A stretch of DNA of 64,000 bases from Aquidulcibacter paucihalophilus. Its GTDB lineage: Bacteria; Pseudomonadota; Alphaproteobacteria; Caulobacterales; Aquidulcibacteraceae. The notes under the pieces were generated by a model, which was not told where the DNA came from, made no database searches, and saw only the letters and a program-made list of their open reading frames with translations. The stretch is from NCBI RefSeq assembly GCF_002105465.1, contig NZ_NCSQ01000174.1, forward strand, positions 1 to 64,000, written 5' to 3'. The translations under genes were made by a program, and so were the position numbers. The stretch's first letter is position 1. Each line of letters starts with the position of its first letter. Below are positions 34,038 through 44,479 of the stretch, piece by piece.

Positions 34038-35372
34038 ATGGCTGAAGAAAAAATTCCCCCAGACCCGCTTGATTCGACTGTAACGCCAGAGCCGAAGGCT
34101 GAAAAAAGGCCGGTTTCAGACCCGTTTTTGGATGCCCAATTGCGGGCAGGTAGCGCGATGAGCTCTAAAACGGCGGAGTCAGGCGTCAGCGCGCCGGTCT
34201 TTCCAACAACGCCCAGCGAAACGACGCGCGGGCGGAGCGGTGGGGTTGGGCTTTTCACCGTCCTGCTATTCTCCACGGCCGCAGCCTGCGGTGGTGCCGT
34301 TTTGGCGCTGGTTGCCTTAAGCCAGCCAAACATGATGAAGCAGATCGGATTGGGCCAATTGGTTGCGCCAGACCAAAGTGAGTCTGGCGCGCAAGTCGCC
34401 GCTGTTGCGGCACGCTTGGCCGCCCTGGAGGGGCGGGTCTCTCGCCTTGAGGGAGCAAAGCCTGCTGCCGCCCAAACCCAACCACCCGGACCAGCTGACC
34501 CCGCTGCACCTGCCGCTGCACCTGCCCCTTCAACAGCCCCTGCACCAACCGTGGATACGGCTGCTTTAGAAGGCGAACTCAAAGGGGTTTCAGGCCGGGT
34601 TACCGCCATCGAGACACGTCTAGCGGCCTTGGACCCAACGGGAGCAGGTGGGGCCATCATCGCCAGTCTGCAGGCTGAAATTGCGGGCCTGAAAATCATG
34701 GTCCAAACCCTGCAAAGCCAAGCCGCCCAAGCCCCATCACCCGGCGTGACCTTTGCCGTTATTAATCTGGTTGAAGCAGCCAGCAGGCCTGGCCCCTTCT
34801 GGCCCGAATTTGAAACGGTGCGCGCGGCCTTGCCGGGCTTGCCCGAAGTGGCGGCCTTAGAGGATTTTGCCCGCAAGGGCGTACCGACCCGGACGCTGTT
34901 GCAAGAACGCTTCACTGCGCTGGAACCCGCCATTGTTGCCAGCGACCGCGCCGCCCAAAAGGAAAGCGGCTTTTGGGGTTGGATCAAGGGCTTTTTTGCC
35001 GATCTGGTGCGGGTGGAAAAAGTGGCCGATATCAATGGCACCAGCGCCCAGTCCAGCTTGTTGCGGGCCAAAGTGAAACTGGATCAGGGTGATCTGGCTG
35101 CTGCTGTGGAAGAAGTGAAGGCCATCAGCCCTGCCCCGGAAGTCGTCACCGAATGGATCACCGGGGCACAAAATCGCTTGGCCTTAGAGAGCCGCTTGGC
35201 TGCCGTACGAGGTGCGGTTGAGCGGGGTACACGCGCCCCGCCGCCGCAAGCAGCAAACCCCGCGCCAGCGGCTGCAAATAGCGCCCCGATTGGCATTATT
35301 CCTGCAACCCCCGGCCCTGTTGGGGCTCCTAAAGCGCCTCCTGCCCCACAAAAGCAAGGAAACCTGCCATGA
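34038..35372 (+). CDS. Mitofilin/Mic60-like inner-membrane protein
   Basis: The 444 residues show the alphaproteobacterial Mic60 architecture. A Pro-rich cytoplasmic start precedes one membrane helix (about 69-93). Periplasmic coiled coil segments follow (about 115-137, 175-235) interrupted by a Pro/Ala-rich stretch (138-172). The C-terminal mitofilin-like domain has LLRAKVKLDQGDLAAAVEEVKAI and EWITGAQNRLALESRL. The neighbourhood hemC-hemD-mic60-hemY is the one known for bacterial homologues of the mitochondrial cristae-junction protein. In alphaproteobacteria it shapes intracytoplasmic membranes and contacts outer-membrane assembly. Low-complexity regions make similarity weak, so synteny carries much of the evidence. 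It overlaps hemY by four bases. Confidence 0.75.
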   Translation: MAEEKIPPDPLDSTVTPEPKAEKRPVSDPFLDAQLRAGSAMSSKTAESGVSAPVFPTTPSETTRGRSGGVGLFTVLLFSTAAACGGAVLALVALSQPNMMKQIGLGQLVAPDQSESGAQVAAVAARLAALEGRVSRLEGAKPAAAQTQPPGPADPAAPAAAPAPSTAPAPTVDTAALEGELKGVSGRVTAIETRLAALDPTGAGGAIIASLQAEIAGLKIMVQTLQSQAAQAPSPGVTFAVINLVEAASRPGPFWPEFETVRAALPGLPEVAALEDFARKGVPTRTLLQERFTALEPAIVASDRAAQKESGFWGWIKGFFADLVRVEKVADINGTSAQSSLLRAKVKLDQGDLAAAVEEVKAISPAPEVVTEWITGAQNRLALESRLAAVRGAVERGTRAPPPQAANPAPAAANSAPIGIIPATPGPVGAPKAPPAPQKQGNLP

Positions 35373-36871
35373 AACTGATCCGATTGATCGTCCTGATCAT
35401 TTTGGGACTAGCCATGCTGGCAGGCTTTATCTTTCTGGCCATCCAGCCCGGCGAGATTGTCTATAATGATGGCCTGAGTAAGGTCAGCGTCAGTCCGGGC
35501 GTTGCTGCTGCGATCTTGATGGGCATTACCATTCTGATGACGGCAACTTGGGGCTTTATCGGCTGGCTGTGGAGCTTGCCCGGACGCATGAAGCGCGCGC
35601 AACAGGAAAATGCGCGCAAAAAATGTTTGGACACATTGGGTCTGTCCATGGCCGCCTTTGAGGCCGGTGAGATTTCAGAAGCGCGCCGTCAGGCGCAAAA
35701 GGCCTTGGGCTTTGCCCCCGATGCCGCCAGTGCGAAATTCTTGGCCGCCAAGTCTGCTGTTGTGGCGGGCGACGGGGCAGCTGGCGAGCGCCTCTATGGC
35801 GAACTGACCGATGTGGCGGGCTATGGCGTTGCCGCCCGCCGGGGCTTGGCAGAGCTTGCCCTTAATCGTGGCAATCTGGCCGCAGCCATTTCCCATGCGG
35901 AAGCCGCGTTGCAAAGCTCGAAAAAGGCACCTTGGCCTGCTGAATTCCTGTTTAACCGCCGTGTCTTGGCGGCCGATTGGGATGGCGCATTGGCTGCGCT
36001 CGATGATGCCGAGAAGCGTGGCTTGGTTGGTCAAAAGACGGCGACGCGCAGACGGGCTGTGGTTTTGGCCGCCGCGGCGCACCGGGCAGAGCGCATGATG
36101 GAGCCAGCCCAAGCGCTTGAACTTGCCCAACGCGCCAGCAAATTCGCGGCAGGCTTTGCCCCTGCTGCTGTGATGGCCGCCCGCCTGCAAGCCATTATTG
36201 GGAAGCAATGGCAGGCAGCAGGAACCTTGGAATCCGCGTGGGAAGCCTCGCCCCACCCTGCTTTGGCGATTGCCTATAAGGATCTGAAGAGCGAAGAAAG
36301 CCCACAAACCCAAGCCCGCTGGCTGGATGGGCTGATCCGCCTCAACCCCAATCATCGCGAAAGCCGCATTCTGGCAGTTGAGCAGGCTTTATTGAGCCAA
36401 GATGCGGTGACGGCGATCCAAGCCTTAGAACCTTTATTGGCCGAGCGGCCTACCTCCCGGATTCTGGCCCTGCGCGCGGCTGCGGCCAAAGCCTCGGGCG
36501 ATGAAGCAGGCGCGCGGGAATGGTTGGCAAAGGGCTCTAACGCCCCGCGTGAACCAGACTGGTCAGACCTTGATCCCGATGGCAGCGCCTTTGCCTATGA
36601 GGATGCCGATTGGGCGCGTTTAATCGAATCCTATGGCGAGCGCGGCCTATTGATCCATCCCCGCCTTGAACGCTCTGATACCGAGCGCTTGGTCGCTCCA
36701 GAGCTTGCGGCCTTGACTGAACGCACCTTAGCCACCCGCGTCGCCAGTGGCGAGGCAGAGCCTATGGTGCCCGATGATCCAGGGATTGGCGCGTTTGACG
36801 GCTTGGGCGCTGACGAGGATACGGATGAAGATACGGCAAGTTCTGCCAAAAAGTCGTGGTTGAAATTCTAG
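35369..36871 (+). CDS. hemY: HemY-like TPR membrane protein
   Basis: Inner-membrane protein of the heme locus, not to be confused with protoporphyrinogen oxidase. The 500 residues have two N-terminal membrane helices (about 4-26 and 49-70), then TPR-type helical repeats (GLSMAAFEAGEISEARRQAQKALGFAP, LAELALNRGNLAAAISHAEAAL). An acidic C-terminus ends in GLGADEDTDEDTASSAKKSW. The start overlaps the stop of the mic60 gene (ATGA). It is thought to scaffold heme-pathway or envelope proteins, but the exact role is not settled. Confidence 0.88.
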   Translation: MKLIRLIVLIILGLAMLAGFIFLAIQPGEIVYNDGLSKVSVSPGVAAAILMGITILMTATWGFIGWLWSLPGRMKRAQQENARKKCLDTLGLSMAAFEAGEISEARRQAQKALGFAPDAASAKFLAAKSAVVAGDGAAGERLYGELTDVAGYGVAARRGLAELALNRGNLAAAISHAEAALQSSKKAPWPAEFLFNRRVLAADWDGALAALDDAEKRGLVGQKTATRRRAVVLAAAAHRAERMMEPAQALELAQRASKFAAGFAPAAVMAARLQAIIGKQWQAAGTLESAWEASPHPALAIAYKDLKSEESPQTQARWLDGLIRLNPNHRESRILAVEQALLSQDAVTAIQALEPLLAERPTSRILALRAAAAKASGDEAGAREWLAKGSNAPREPDWSDLDPDGSAFAYEDADWARLIESYGERGLLIHPRLERSDTERLVAPELAALTERTLATRVASGEAEPMVPDDPGIGAFDGLGADEDTDEDTASSAKKSWLKF

Positions 36872-36877
36872 TCTGGC

Positions 36878-37729
36878 TTAAACGGCAACCGCGGCCTTAA
36901 TGTGCGGGTGGGCTTGATAGCCCTCCAGCTTGAAATCCTCATAGCTGAAGCCGAACAGGTCTGTGATCTCTGGATTGAGCACCATGCGCGGCAGGGCCAT
37001 AGGCTCACGCGAGATTTGCAACCGCGCTTGATCCAAATGGTTCAGATACAAATGCGCATCGCCCAATGTATGCACAAATGTGCCCGGTTTCAGGCCCGTC
37101 ACTTGTGCGAGCATCAGGGTCAATAAGGCATAGGACGCGATATTGAAGGGTACGCCCAAAAACACATCGGCCGAGCGTTGGTATAATTGGCAACTCAATT
37201 TGCCATCGGTAGAGACGTGGAACTGGAACAAACAATGGCAGGGCGGCAGCGCCATATCGTCGACATCGGCTGGATTCCAAGCCGAAATCACATGGCGACG
37301 CGACCAAGGGTTGGACTTCAGATTGCCAACCAATTGGCTGATCTGGTCGATAGAGCGGCCATCAGGTGCGGCCCAAGACCGCCATTGCTTGCCGTAAACC
37401 GGGCCCAGCTCGCCTTCAGCATCTGCCCATTCATCCCAGATCGAACAGCCATTTTCTTTAAGCCAAGCAATATTGGTTTCCCCGCGCAGGAACCATAAGA
37501 GCTCAATAATGATGGAGCGTGTGTGCAGCTTCTTGGTGGTGAGAAGGGGAAAGCCATCGGCTAAATCAAACCGCATCTGCCGCCCAAACACACCCAAGGT
37601 GCCGGTGCCCGTACGGTCTTCCCGCTTTTGGCCATTTTCCAATATATCAGCCAGCAAGGCCTGATAGACACGGTCGGCATGGGTGGCAGGAACAGTCTCT
37701 GTCGCGGGGGAAAAATGTCCATCAGCCAT
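36878..37729 (-). CDS. thyA: Thymidylate synthase
   Basis: Methylates dUMP to dTMP with methylenetetrahydrofolate. From ATG at 37729 the 283 residues contain [33 protein letters not shown], the catalytic cysteine C164 in [33 protein letters not shown] and a C-terminal AVAV. An ATG at 37882 in the same frame would add 51 residues unlike any thymidylate synthase and is rejected. It converges on hemY with a 6-bp gap. No folA (dihydrofolate reductase) gene follows in this window. Confidence 0.97.
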   Translation of the reverse strand: MADGHFSPATETVPATHADRVYQALLADILENGQKREDRTGTGTLGVFGRQMRFDLADGFPLLTTKKLHTRSIIIELLWFLRGETNIAWLKENGCSIWDEWADAEGELGPVYGKQWRSWAAPDGRSIDQISQLVGNLKSNPWSRRHVISAWNPADVDDMALPPCHCLFQFHVSTDGKLSCQLYQRSADVFLGVPFNIASYALLTLMLAQVTGLKPGTFVHTLGDAHLYLNHLDQARLQISREPMALPRMVLNPEITDLFGFSYEDFKLEGYQAHPHIKAAVAV

Positions 37730-37905
37730 GAAGTTTCTGGTCCTATCTTGGGCGTTGCTTACCTTATCACCACGATTCGGCAAGACCAGTGGATAGACGA
37801 TCGGCCACTGCAGGTCTGCAGCGCAGAGATCCCACAAGTTTTGGCTTTGCATCGGCACTGACTTGGTCCACACATAGGGCAAAACACGCTTAATGGGAGG
37901 CGATC

Positions 37906-38868
37906 ATGGCGCACGTTTCAGAAGTACAAAAACCGCTCAATTCCGGCTTTGGGATGCGCTCATCGGCCATGGATGTCATCCAAGGTATAAATCTGGCTGG
38001 CAAGACGGCCGTGGTGACGGGCGGTTATTCTGGTCTGGGTCTGGAGACGGTGCGGGCGCTTGCCAGCGCTGGGGCACGCGTGATTGTCGCAGCTCGCCGC
38101 CCCGATACTGCCGCGACCGAACTTGCCGGTGTTGCTGGAAAGATTGAGATTGCCGCCCTCGACCTGAGTGATCCTGCCAGCATTGACGCCTTTGGCGCAA
38201 GCATGAGTGGCCCCATCCATATTTTGATCAATAATGCCGCCATTATGGCCAATCCCTTGACCCGCGACAGCCGGGGCTATGAGAGCCAATTTGCTACCAA
38301 TCATTTGGGGCATTTCCAATTGGTGGGCCGGTTGTGGGACAATCTGGTGGCAGCCAAAGGGGCACGGGTTGTGTCGGTGTCCTCAATTGGTCACCGGATC
38401 GGTGGTGTGGATCTTTTAGACCCGAATTTTGAAACCACCCCCTATGACAAATGGCTGTCCTATGGCCGCGCCAAAAGCGCCAATAGCCTGTTTGCCGTAG
38501 AACTGGATGCGCGCGGCAAGGCCCATGGCATTCGCGCCTTCTCGGTCCATCCCGGGGGCATTATGACCAATCTGCAGCGCCATTTGCCCCAAGAAGAAAT
38601 GATCGCCATGGGCTGGATGGATAAAGAGGGCAATCTGAGCCCGCTGTTCAAAACGCCCGAACAGGGGGCAGCCACCAGCGTGTGGTGCGCCACCTCGCCA
38701 CAGCTTGAGGGGATCGGCGGGGTTTATTGCGAAGATTGCGACATTGCCAAGCGCTATGTCGAAGGCGGCAATCCCTATGGCGAGGTGCGCGATCATGCCG
38801 TGGACCAGAAGGCGGCGCACGAGCTATGGACTTTGTCAGAAAAATTAACTGGCGTTTCATACGGTTAG
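37906..38868 (+). CDS. Short-chain dehydrogenase/reductase
   Basis: The 320-residue classical SDR has the cofactor motif TGGYSGLG (38-45), NNAA (109-112), the catalytic Ser160 in SVSSIG and YxxxK at 186-190 (YGRAK). An Arg/Ala pair after strand 2 (AARRP) suggests NADP preference. The N-terminus carries about 25 extra residues and the C-terminus has a longer lid than most SDRs, as in the retinol-dehydrogenase/WW-domain-oxidoreductase-like group. It stands alone on the plus strand, divergent from thyA. Substrate unknown. Confidence 0.92.
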   Translation: MAHVSEVQKPLNSGFGMRSSAMDVIQGINLAGKTAVVTGGYSGLGLETVRALASAGARVIVAARRPDTAATELAGVAGKIEIAALDLSDPASIDAFGASMSGPIHILINNAAIMANPLTRDSRGYESQFATNHLGHFQLVGRLWDNLVAAKGARVVSVSSIGHRIGGVDLLDPNFETTPYDKWLSYGRAKSANSLFAVELDARGKAHGIRAFSVHPGGIMTNLQRHLPQEEMIAMGWMDKEGNLSPLFKTPEQGAATSVWCATSPQLEGIGGVYCEDCDIAKRYVEGGNPYGEVRDHAVDQKAAHELWTLSEKLTGVSYG

Positions 38869-38977
38869 ATCCAAAAATCATGAAATCCAATAAGAGTACC
38901 TAAAATAAGACTCGACAAGATCAAAACATGAACATAGGCTCGTTTCATTCGCAGCACTTTAAAAGGCAGGGCGTGTG

Positions 38978-39799
38978 ATGAGATTAGATAAGTCTATGAA
39001 ATTAATCGGGTTGTTAGGTGCTTTTGTCGCAATGACGGCCGCCGCCCCGCGTTTTGAGCGCGGGGAGACGGGGAAGGTCAGCAAAGTGCTGGACGGGGAT
39101 AGTTTCATCCTCGACTCTGGGCTGGAGGTTCGTCTGGCGGAGGTGGAGGCACCACGCGTTCGCCCAGGTGATAGCTGGGGTCCACGGGCGACGCGCGAAC
39201 TTGAAGGCCTGATCTTGGGCAAGAAGGTTGAGCTGCATTATGACGGCTTGAGGCGGGATCGTCGCGGGCGGGCCATCGCCCATGTCTTTGTGCCGCAGGG
39301 CTTAGGCAAAGAGCCTGTTTGGGTTCAATCAGATTTGCTCAAACAGGGTCTCGCGCGGGTCCATACCTATGCCGACAATCGCCGCGCGATTGGTGACCTG
39401 TGGCAGGCAGAGCGCGAAGCACGCCGGGCTGGTAAAGGCATCTGGACTGCAGGCCCCTATCAAGTCCGCTATGCCACGCCCGAGGCCCTTCAAGGCGGCC
39501 TCAACAGCTTTCAATTGATGGAAGGCAAAGTCGAAAAGGCCAGCCAGCGTGGCAAGGTGATCTTTTTAAACTTTGGCACAGACGACAAGTCCGACGTGAC
39601 CGCCATTGTGCCCGAAACGGCCTTTGCGCGTTGGCGCGGTGGGGCTGGCGATATTCTGGCATTACAGGGCCGCACAATCCGCGTGCGCGGCTATGTGCGC
39701 AATTCCAATGGGCCGAGCGTTTGGGTCGACCATCCAGAGCAGATTGAGTTTATCATGGCCCCGGCCGCCCGGCGCCAGCAGACAAACCTAAAGCCGTGA
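38978..39799 (+). CDS. Exported staphylococcal-nuclease-like (SNase) protein
   Basis: The 273 residues start with a hydrophobic export segment (MKLIGLLGAFVAMTAAAP after a short basic lead). An OB-fold thermonuclease domain follows with VLDGDSFILDSGLEVRLAEVEAPRV, a YDGLRRDRRGRAIAHVF stretch and LLKQGLARVHTYADNR. The canonical SNase catalytic Arg/Glu positions are partly recognisable (R in VRLAEVEAP, R in RDRRGR). A second, C-terminal OB-like part (KVIFLNFGTDDKSDVTAIVP) is an extension found in alphaproteobacterial versions. The ATG at 38978 follows AAGGCAGGG. Likely a periplasmic nuclease. Confidence 0.82.
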   Translation: MRLDKSMKLIGLLGAFVAMTAAAPRFERGETGKVSKVLDGDSFILDSGLEVRLAEVEAPRVRPGDSWGPRATRELEGLILGKKVELHYDGLRRDRRGRAIAHVFVPQGLGKEPVWVQSDLLKQGLARVHTYADNRRAIGDLWQAEREARRAGKGIWTAGPYQVRYATPEALQGGLNSFQLMEGKVEKASQRGKVIFLNFGTDDKSDVTAIVPETAFARWRGGAGDILALQGRTIRVRGYVRNSNGPSVWVDHPEQIEFIMAPAARRQQTNLKP

Positions 39800-39823
39800 G
39801 GTCTAAAGAAAGCTCGGCAGACT

Positions 39824-41140
39824 TCAAACTGGCGATACGGGCGGGCCACCCCGGCGGGCTTGGATCAGGCGCTTGGACCAGCCAGTCACTTCGCCCATGG
39901 CTTTGAGGGGTGACAGGTTTGGTTCGGCCGGATGACCGCGGCCGAGGCGGTAGAATTGGCTATAATACCAATATATGCCAGCAAAGCCTTGGATGGTGCG
40001 GATGAGTTTAATGGGCGACTTTGGTCCGAAGAAACCTGGCCGCTCTTGCAGTTTCTGCTCCCAAGCTGGCAAATGATCCGATGTGCCATCAAGCAGGGCG
40101 TTGGCGGCTTTCAGGACGATGGTCAAGGGCCGGGCGATGCCGATCACATTCACGCCTTCGTCTAAGGCAGCTTGCATGCCCGAAAGCGTGCGCAGGCCAC
40201 CGGTGAGCATGATGGGCATGGTAACTTCGCGGCGTAAATTACGGGCAAAGTCGATGAAATAGGCTTCCCGCGCCAAAGTCGAAGCGCTTTTCATAGGCCT
40301 TGGGGCTGTCGGGTCGAGGCCCTCCATCCCCATCATCTCTGGGGCCTCATAATTGCCGCCGGAGACCTCCAGCAGATCGACGCCCAACTCTTGCAACCAT
40401 TTAGCCACTTGCACGCTGTCTTCGGTCGTCAAGCCACCTTTTTGGAAGTCTGACGAATTGAGTTTTACCCCAATCGCAAAGCTGGGGCCCACCGCTGCGC
40501 GGGTCTGGCGCACCACCTCCAACAAAGGCCGCGCCCGATTTTCAAGCGGGCCGCCATAGAGGTCGCTGCGTTGATTGGCCAAGGGATTGAGAAATGACGA
40601 CAAAAGATAGCCGTGGGCGGCGTGAATCTGGACGCCGGTAAAGCCGACCGCCTGACAAGTCAGCGCCGCCTGCACATAGGCGCTGATGGTGGCGGCAACT
40701 TCCGCTGCGCTCATGGCTTGGGGCTCGCCAAATTGGCCGCCGGGCAACCCTAATTTGACAGCCGAGGGTGCCTTGGGCGTTGGGTTGACCATTTTCTGGG
40801 TTTGCCGACCTGCATGGCTGATCTGGGCCCATAAATGCGTGCCCTGCGCGGTGCCCGCCTGTGTCCAAGCCCGCAAGGCTGCTTCGGCCTCTGGCGTGGG
40901 TGAAGCGGACAGGATGACATTGCCGGGCCGCTCTAAATGGTCCGCGTCGATGATGACATTGCCGGTAATCAGAAGGCCACAGCCACCATGCGCCCAGCCC
41001 TGATACAAGCGCACCAAGCCAGAGGTAGGCACACCCCGGCTATCGGCCAAGCCCTCGGTCATGGCCGCTTTGGCCAGACGGTTTTTTAAGACAGCCCCGC
41101 AAGGCAGCGTAAGAGGGGTCTGGATTGTCGTGGTCGCCAT
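39824..41140 (-). CDS. NADH:flavin oxidoreductase (Old Yellow Enzyme family)
   Basis: FMN-dependent ene-reductase or NADH oxidase-type barrel enzyme. From ATG at 41140 (GGGAGG eight bases upstream) the 438 residues contain LPCGAVLKNRLAKAAMTEGLAD, HLWAQISHAGRQTQ, the FMN/substrate site VQIHAAHGYLLSSFLNP and NQRSDLYGGPLENRAR. Further on are VKLNSSDF..GG, IMLTGGLRTLSG and an extended C-terminus beyond residue 370. The extension lacks the 4Fe-4S cysteines and second flavin domain of 2,4-dienoyl-CoA reductase. It is preceded by a longer in-frame ATG at 41161 that is less likely. Confidence 0.92.
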   Translation of the reverse strand: MATTTIQTPLTLPCGAVLKNRLAKAAMTEGLADSRGVPTSGLVRLYQGWAHGGCGLLITGNVIIDADHLERPGNVILSASPTPEAEAALRAWTQAGTAQGTHLWAQISHAGRQTQKMVNPTPKAPSAVKLGLPGGQFGEPQAMSAAEVAATISAYVQAALTCQAVGFTGVQIHAAHGYLLSSFLNPLANQRSDLYGGPLENRARPLLEVVRQTRAAVGPSFAIGVKLNSSDFQKGGLTTEDSVQVAKWLQELGVDLLEVSGGNYEAPEMMGMEGLDPTAPRPMKSASTLAREAYFIDFARNLRREVTMPIMLTGGLRTLSGMQAALDEGVNVIGIARPLTIVLKAANALLDGTSDHLPAWEQKLQERPGFFGPKSPIKLIRTIQGFAGIYWYYSQFYRLGRGHPAEPNLSPLKAMGEVTGWSKRLIQARRGGPPVSPV

Positions 41141-41200
41141 GGCAAACCTCCCGCTGAGCACAGATTATGGGATGGAGCCTTTGGCCTCATCCCAAAGGGC

Positions 41201-42604
41201 TTACATTTGCATGGCCCAGCCATCGACGGCTTTACCTGCTTCGCGCATGGCCTCCGACATGGTTGGGTGGGCATGACAGGTGCGGGCAATATCTTCAGCC
41301 GAAGCCCCAAATTCCATGGCAAGACAGGCCTCGCCAATCATTTCACCTACGCCGACGCCAATCATATGCACGCCCAGAATACGGCGGGTTTCAGCATGCT
41401 CGAGGATTTTCACAAAGCCATCGGTCTCATGATTGGTGCGGGCGCGGCTATTGGCCATGAAGGGGAATTTGCCGACCTTATAGGGCGTACCAGCCGTCTT
41501 TAATTCTTCTTCGGTTTTACCCACGCTTGCCACTTCTGGATTGGTATAGACCACGCCTGGAATGACGTCGAAATTCACATGGCCCGATTTGCCGGCCATG
41601 ATTTCAGCCACAGCAGCCCCTTCTTCTTCGGCCTTATGCGCCAACATCGGGCCATAGGTCACATCGCCAATCACATAGACACCAGGCGCCGTCGTCGCCC
41701 AATGGGTGGAGGGAATAAAGCCGCGTGCATCGGTGGCAATACCCACCGTCTCAAGGCCCAGACCTTCTGTATAGGGTTTGCGACCAATCGAGACCAAAAC
41801 AACATCGGCTTCCAGCACTTTGCTATCGCCGCCCTTGGCCGGTTCCACGGTGACTTTCACACCAGAGCCCGTATTTTCCACTTGGGTGACCTTGGTGCCC
41901 AGTTCAAAAATGATGCCCTGCTTCTTCAGGATGCGCATGAATTGCGTTGAGACTTCCCCGTCCATCGTCGGCGTGATGCGGTCGAGATATTCCACCACCG
42001 TCACTTCTGCCCCCAATCGACGCCAGACCGAACCCATTTCAAGGCCGATATAGCCCCCGCCAATGACAATCATCTTTTTGGGAACAGTAGTGAGCTTCAA
42101 TGCGCCCGTGGACGACACAATGCGCTCTTCATCTATCGTCACGCCGGGTAATGACAAAATGTCAGACCCCGTGGCGATCACGATATTCTTAGTCGCAAGG
42201 CTGGAGACCGCACCATCAGCCGCAGTCACCGAGACTGTGCCTGGCCCCGCAATCGCACCTTTGCCAACCAGATAAGTGATCTTGTTCTTTTTCATCAAGA
42301 ACTCAACGCCCTTGGTTAAACCATCGACGGCATCATCCTTCTGCGCCAGCATTTTTTCGAGATTGAGCGAGACGCCCGTCACCTCAATGCCCATATCGGC
42401 AAAGTGATGTTGGGCTGCTTCATAGGCTTCTGAGGCATGCAGCAAGGCTTTGGATGGGATACAACCCACATTCAGACAGGTGCCGCCCAAGCGGCCGCGC
42501 TTTTCGATAATGGCGGTCTTCAATCCCAGTTGGGCTGCCCGTATGGCGCAATTATAGCCCCCTGGACCGCCACCGATGATGACGACGTCAAACTGTTCTG
42601 CCAT
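41201..42604 (-). CDS. lpdA: Dihydrolipoyl dehydrogenase (E3)
   Basis: FAD enzyme reoxidising the lipoyl arms of 2-oxoglutarate dehydrogenase (and possibly other complexes) with NAD+. The 467 residues show the FAD fold [21 protein letters not shown] and the redox-active disulfide C43/C48 in [13 protein letters not shown]. The NAD fold ([16 protein letters not shown]) and the C-terminal active-site His in [11 protein letters not shown] are also present. It is the last gene of the minus-strand sucD-sucA-sucB-(membrane protein)-lpdA cluster. Confidence 0.97.
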   Translation of the reverse strand: MAEQFDVVIIGGGPGGYNCAIRAAQLGLKTAIIEKRGRLGGTCLNVGCIPSKALLHASEAYEAAQHHFADMGIEVTGVSLNLEKMLAQKDDAVDGLTKGVEFLMKKNKITYLVGKGAIAGPGTVSVTAADGAVSSLATKNIVIATGSDILSLPGVTIDEERIVSSTGALKLTTVPKKMIVIGGGYIGLEMGSVWRRLGAEVTVVEYLDRITPTMDGEVSTQFMRILKKQGIIFELGTKVTQVENTGSGVKVTVEPAKGGDSKVLEADVVLVSIGRKPYTEGLGLETVGIATDARGFIPSTHWATTAPGVYVIGDVTYGPMLAHKAEEEGAAVAEIMAGKSGHVNFDVIPGVVYTNPEVASVGKTEEELKTAGTPYKVGKFPFMANSRARTNHETDGFVKILEHAETRRILGVHMIGVGVGEMIGEACLAMEFGASAEDIARTCHAHPTMSEAMREAGKAVDGWAMQM

Positions 42605-42710
42605 GAAACGCTCCTGATTGCATGATGTCAGCGACCGCTCTTACGCCCCTTGGGCGGCAATCGCTACTGAGGGATGGTTTAAATTCTGCAATTGGCCAAC
42701 CCAAACCCTC

Positions 42711-43154
42711 TCAAGCCAAAGCGGTTGTGAGGGTAAGCCAGAAAAAGAGGGTAAAGCTGGCCAATAGAGCCACGCATTGGGCCGCATCCACCAAGCGCTC
42801 CATGGGTGTGGTCTTGTAGAGAATGAGGCGGATATCACGACACGTCATGAACAAGATGGAATCAATGGCAAGCGCAATGCCCAAGGCCCAAAAGGCCAAG
42901 GAACTTGAAAAAGCCAGTGCAACCAGACTTGTAACAAGGGCCCCAATCGAAACACGCCAAGCCGCGGCCCGCCACCCCATGGCATAATTGGCCATTAAGT
43001 CGAGGTGATGTTGCGGGGTCTCGGCCAAAGCTTCCGGGATCGGTCCCTCACCCTCGAGCACTTTGGTGACCTGTGACGACAGCCACAGCCCCAGGATGCT
43101 GGAGACCGCATAGAGAAAAACAATAATCCCGGCGAGGGTTAGCATGCCATCCAT
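42711..43154 (-). CDS. Small membrane protein of unknown function between sucB and lpdA
   Basis: The 147 residues contain four predicted membrane helices (about 6-27, 66-82, 87-104, 124-145) and a polar loop VTKVLEGEGPIPEALAETPQHHLDL. It lies in the suc cluster, 39 bp behind sucB and about 100 bp ahead of lpdA, and may be co-transcribed with them. No family is recognised and nothing in it suggests a catalytic role in the dehydrogenase complex. Confidence 0.75.
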   Translation of the reverse strand: MDGMLTLAGIIVFLYAVSSILGLWLSSQVTKVLEGEGPIPEALAETPQHHLDLMANYAMGWRAAAWRVSIGALVTSLVALAFSSSLAFWALGIALAIDSILFMTCRDIRLILYKTTPMERLVDAAQCVALLASFTLFFWLTLTTALA

Positions 43155-43193
43155 CCCAGCCCAAAAGCTTCAGCCACGGCGCGCGCGACCTGA

Positions 43194-44402
43194 TTAGATG
43201 TCGAGCAACATACGTTCTGGATCTTCCAAGCACTCTTTCACGCGCACAAGGAAGGTCACGGCCTCTTTGCCATCCACAATGCGGTGATCATAAGACAAGG
43301 CCAGATACATCATCGGGCGAACGACGATCTGCCCCCCCACAACCATCGGACGATCTTGGATTTTATGCATGCCCAAAATACCCGACTGCGGCGCATTCAG
43401 GATTGGCGTGGACATGAGCGAACCATAAACCCCACCGTTGGAGATGGTGAAGGTGCCGCCCTGCATATCATCGATGCTCAAAGCGCCATCGCGCGCTTTT
43501 TTGCCGAGATCGGCAATGCCCTTTTCAATCCCGGCAAGGCCCAAATCTTCGGCATTGCGCAGAACAGGAACCACCAGACCCTTATCGGTGCCGACCGCGA
43601 CGCCAATGTCATAGAAGTTCTTATAGATAATGTCGGTGCCGTCGATTTCGGCGTTTACAGCCGGCACGTCTTTCAAAGCGACGATACAGGCTTTTACAAA
43701 GAAGCTCATGAAGCCCAGTTTTGCGCCATGCTTCTTCTCAAAAATGTCTTTGTATTTGTTACGCACGGCCATGACATTGGTCATGTCGACTTCGTTGAAA
43801 GTCGTCAGCATGGCGGCGGTATTTTGTGCGTCTTTCAGACGGCGGGCGATGGTTTGACGCAGGCGCGTCATCTTCACACGCTCCTCGCGCGCACCCAAAG
43901 CCCGCGGGGCTGACGGGGCTGCAGCGACGGGGGCAGGGGCCGCAGCCAAAGCCGCCACAGCGGCCAAGGCATCGCCCTTGGTGATCCGGCCGTCCTTGCC
44001 GCTGCCGGTTACCGCACTGGCGGGCACACCTGCGGTTTCTAGGGCACGCGCAGCCGATGGCATCGGGTCATGCGTGGCGGCGGGTGCCGCTGCGGCCGGC
44101 GCAGGAGCTGCAACGGGGGCTGCAACGGGGGCTGGGGCGGGCTTGGCGGCAGCTGGGCTTGCGGCCGCACCGGCTTCTACCCGACCAATCACCATGCCGG
44201 GGGTTACGGTTGCGCCATCGGTTGCGAGGATTTCAGCCAGCACCCCATCGGCGGGTGCCACAACTTCCAGTGCAACCTTATCGGTTTCGATCTCGACCAG
44301 CAGCTCATCCTTTTTGACCGCATCACCGGCCTTTTTCGACCAAGAACCAATCGAGCCTTCGGCAACGGATTCTCCCATAACGGGGACGACGATATCGAGC
44401 AT
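43194..44402 (-). CDS. sucB: Dihydrolipoyllysine-residue succinyltransferase (E2 of 2-oxoglutarate dehydrogenase)
   Basis: Core E2 component that transfers succinyl groups to CoA. From ATG at 44402 (GGAGG upstream) the 402 residues contain one lipoyl domain with lipoylated Lys42 in [10 protein letters not shown]. An Ala/Pro-rich linker, the peripheral-subunit-binding domain ([20 protein letters not shown], then [10 protein letters not shown]) and the catalytic domain ending with [15 protein letters not shown] follow. An upstream in-frame ATG at 44438 adds 12 residues ahead of the lipoyl domain and is not favoured. 77 bp separate it from sucA. Confidence 0.97.
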   Translation of the reverse strand: MLDIVVPVMGESVAEGSIGSWSKKAGDAVKKDELLVEIETDKVALEVVAPADGVLAEILATDGATVTPGMVIGRVEAGAAASPAAAKPAPAPVAAPVAAPAPAAAAPAATHDPMPSAARALETAGVPASAVTGSGKDGRITKGDALAAVAALAAAPAPVAAAPSAPRALGAREERVKMTRLRQTIARRLKDAQNTAAMLTTFNEVDMTNVMAVRNKYKDIFEKKHGAKLGFMSFFVKACIVALKDVPAVNAEIDGTDIIYKNFYDIGVAVGTDKGLVVPVLRNAEDLGLAGIEKGIADLGKKARDGALSIDDMQGGTFTISNGGVYGSLMSTPILNAPQSGILGMHKIQDRPMVVGGQIVVRPMMYLALSYDHRIVDGKEAVTFLVRVKECLEDPERMLLDI

Positions 44403-44479
44403 AAAACCTCCAGCGGAGTCAGAATGGTGAAGGGGCAACAGGCCCCAGGTAAGGATCGAAGACGAGTTTAGCCAGATGA

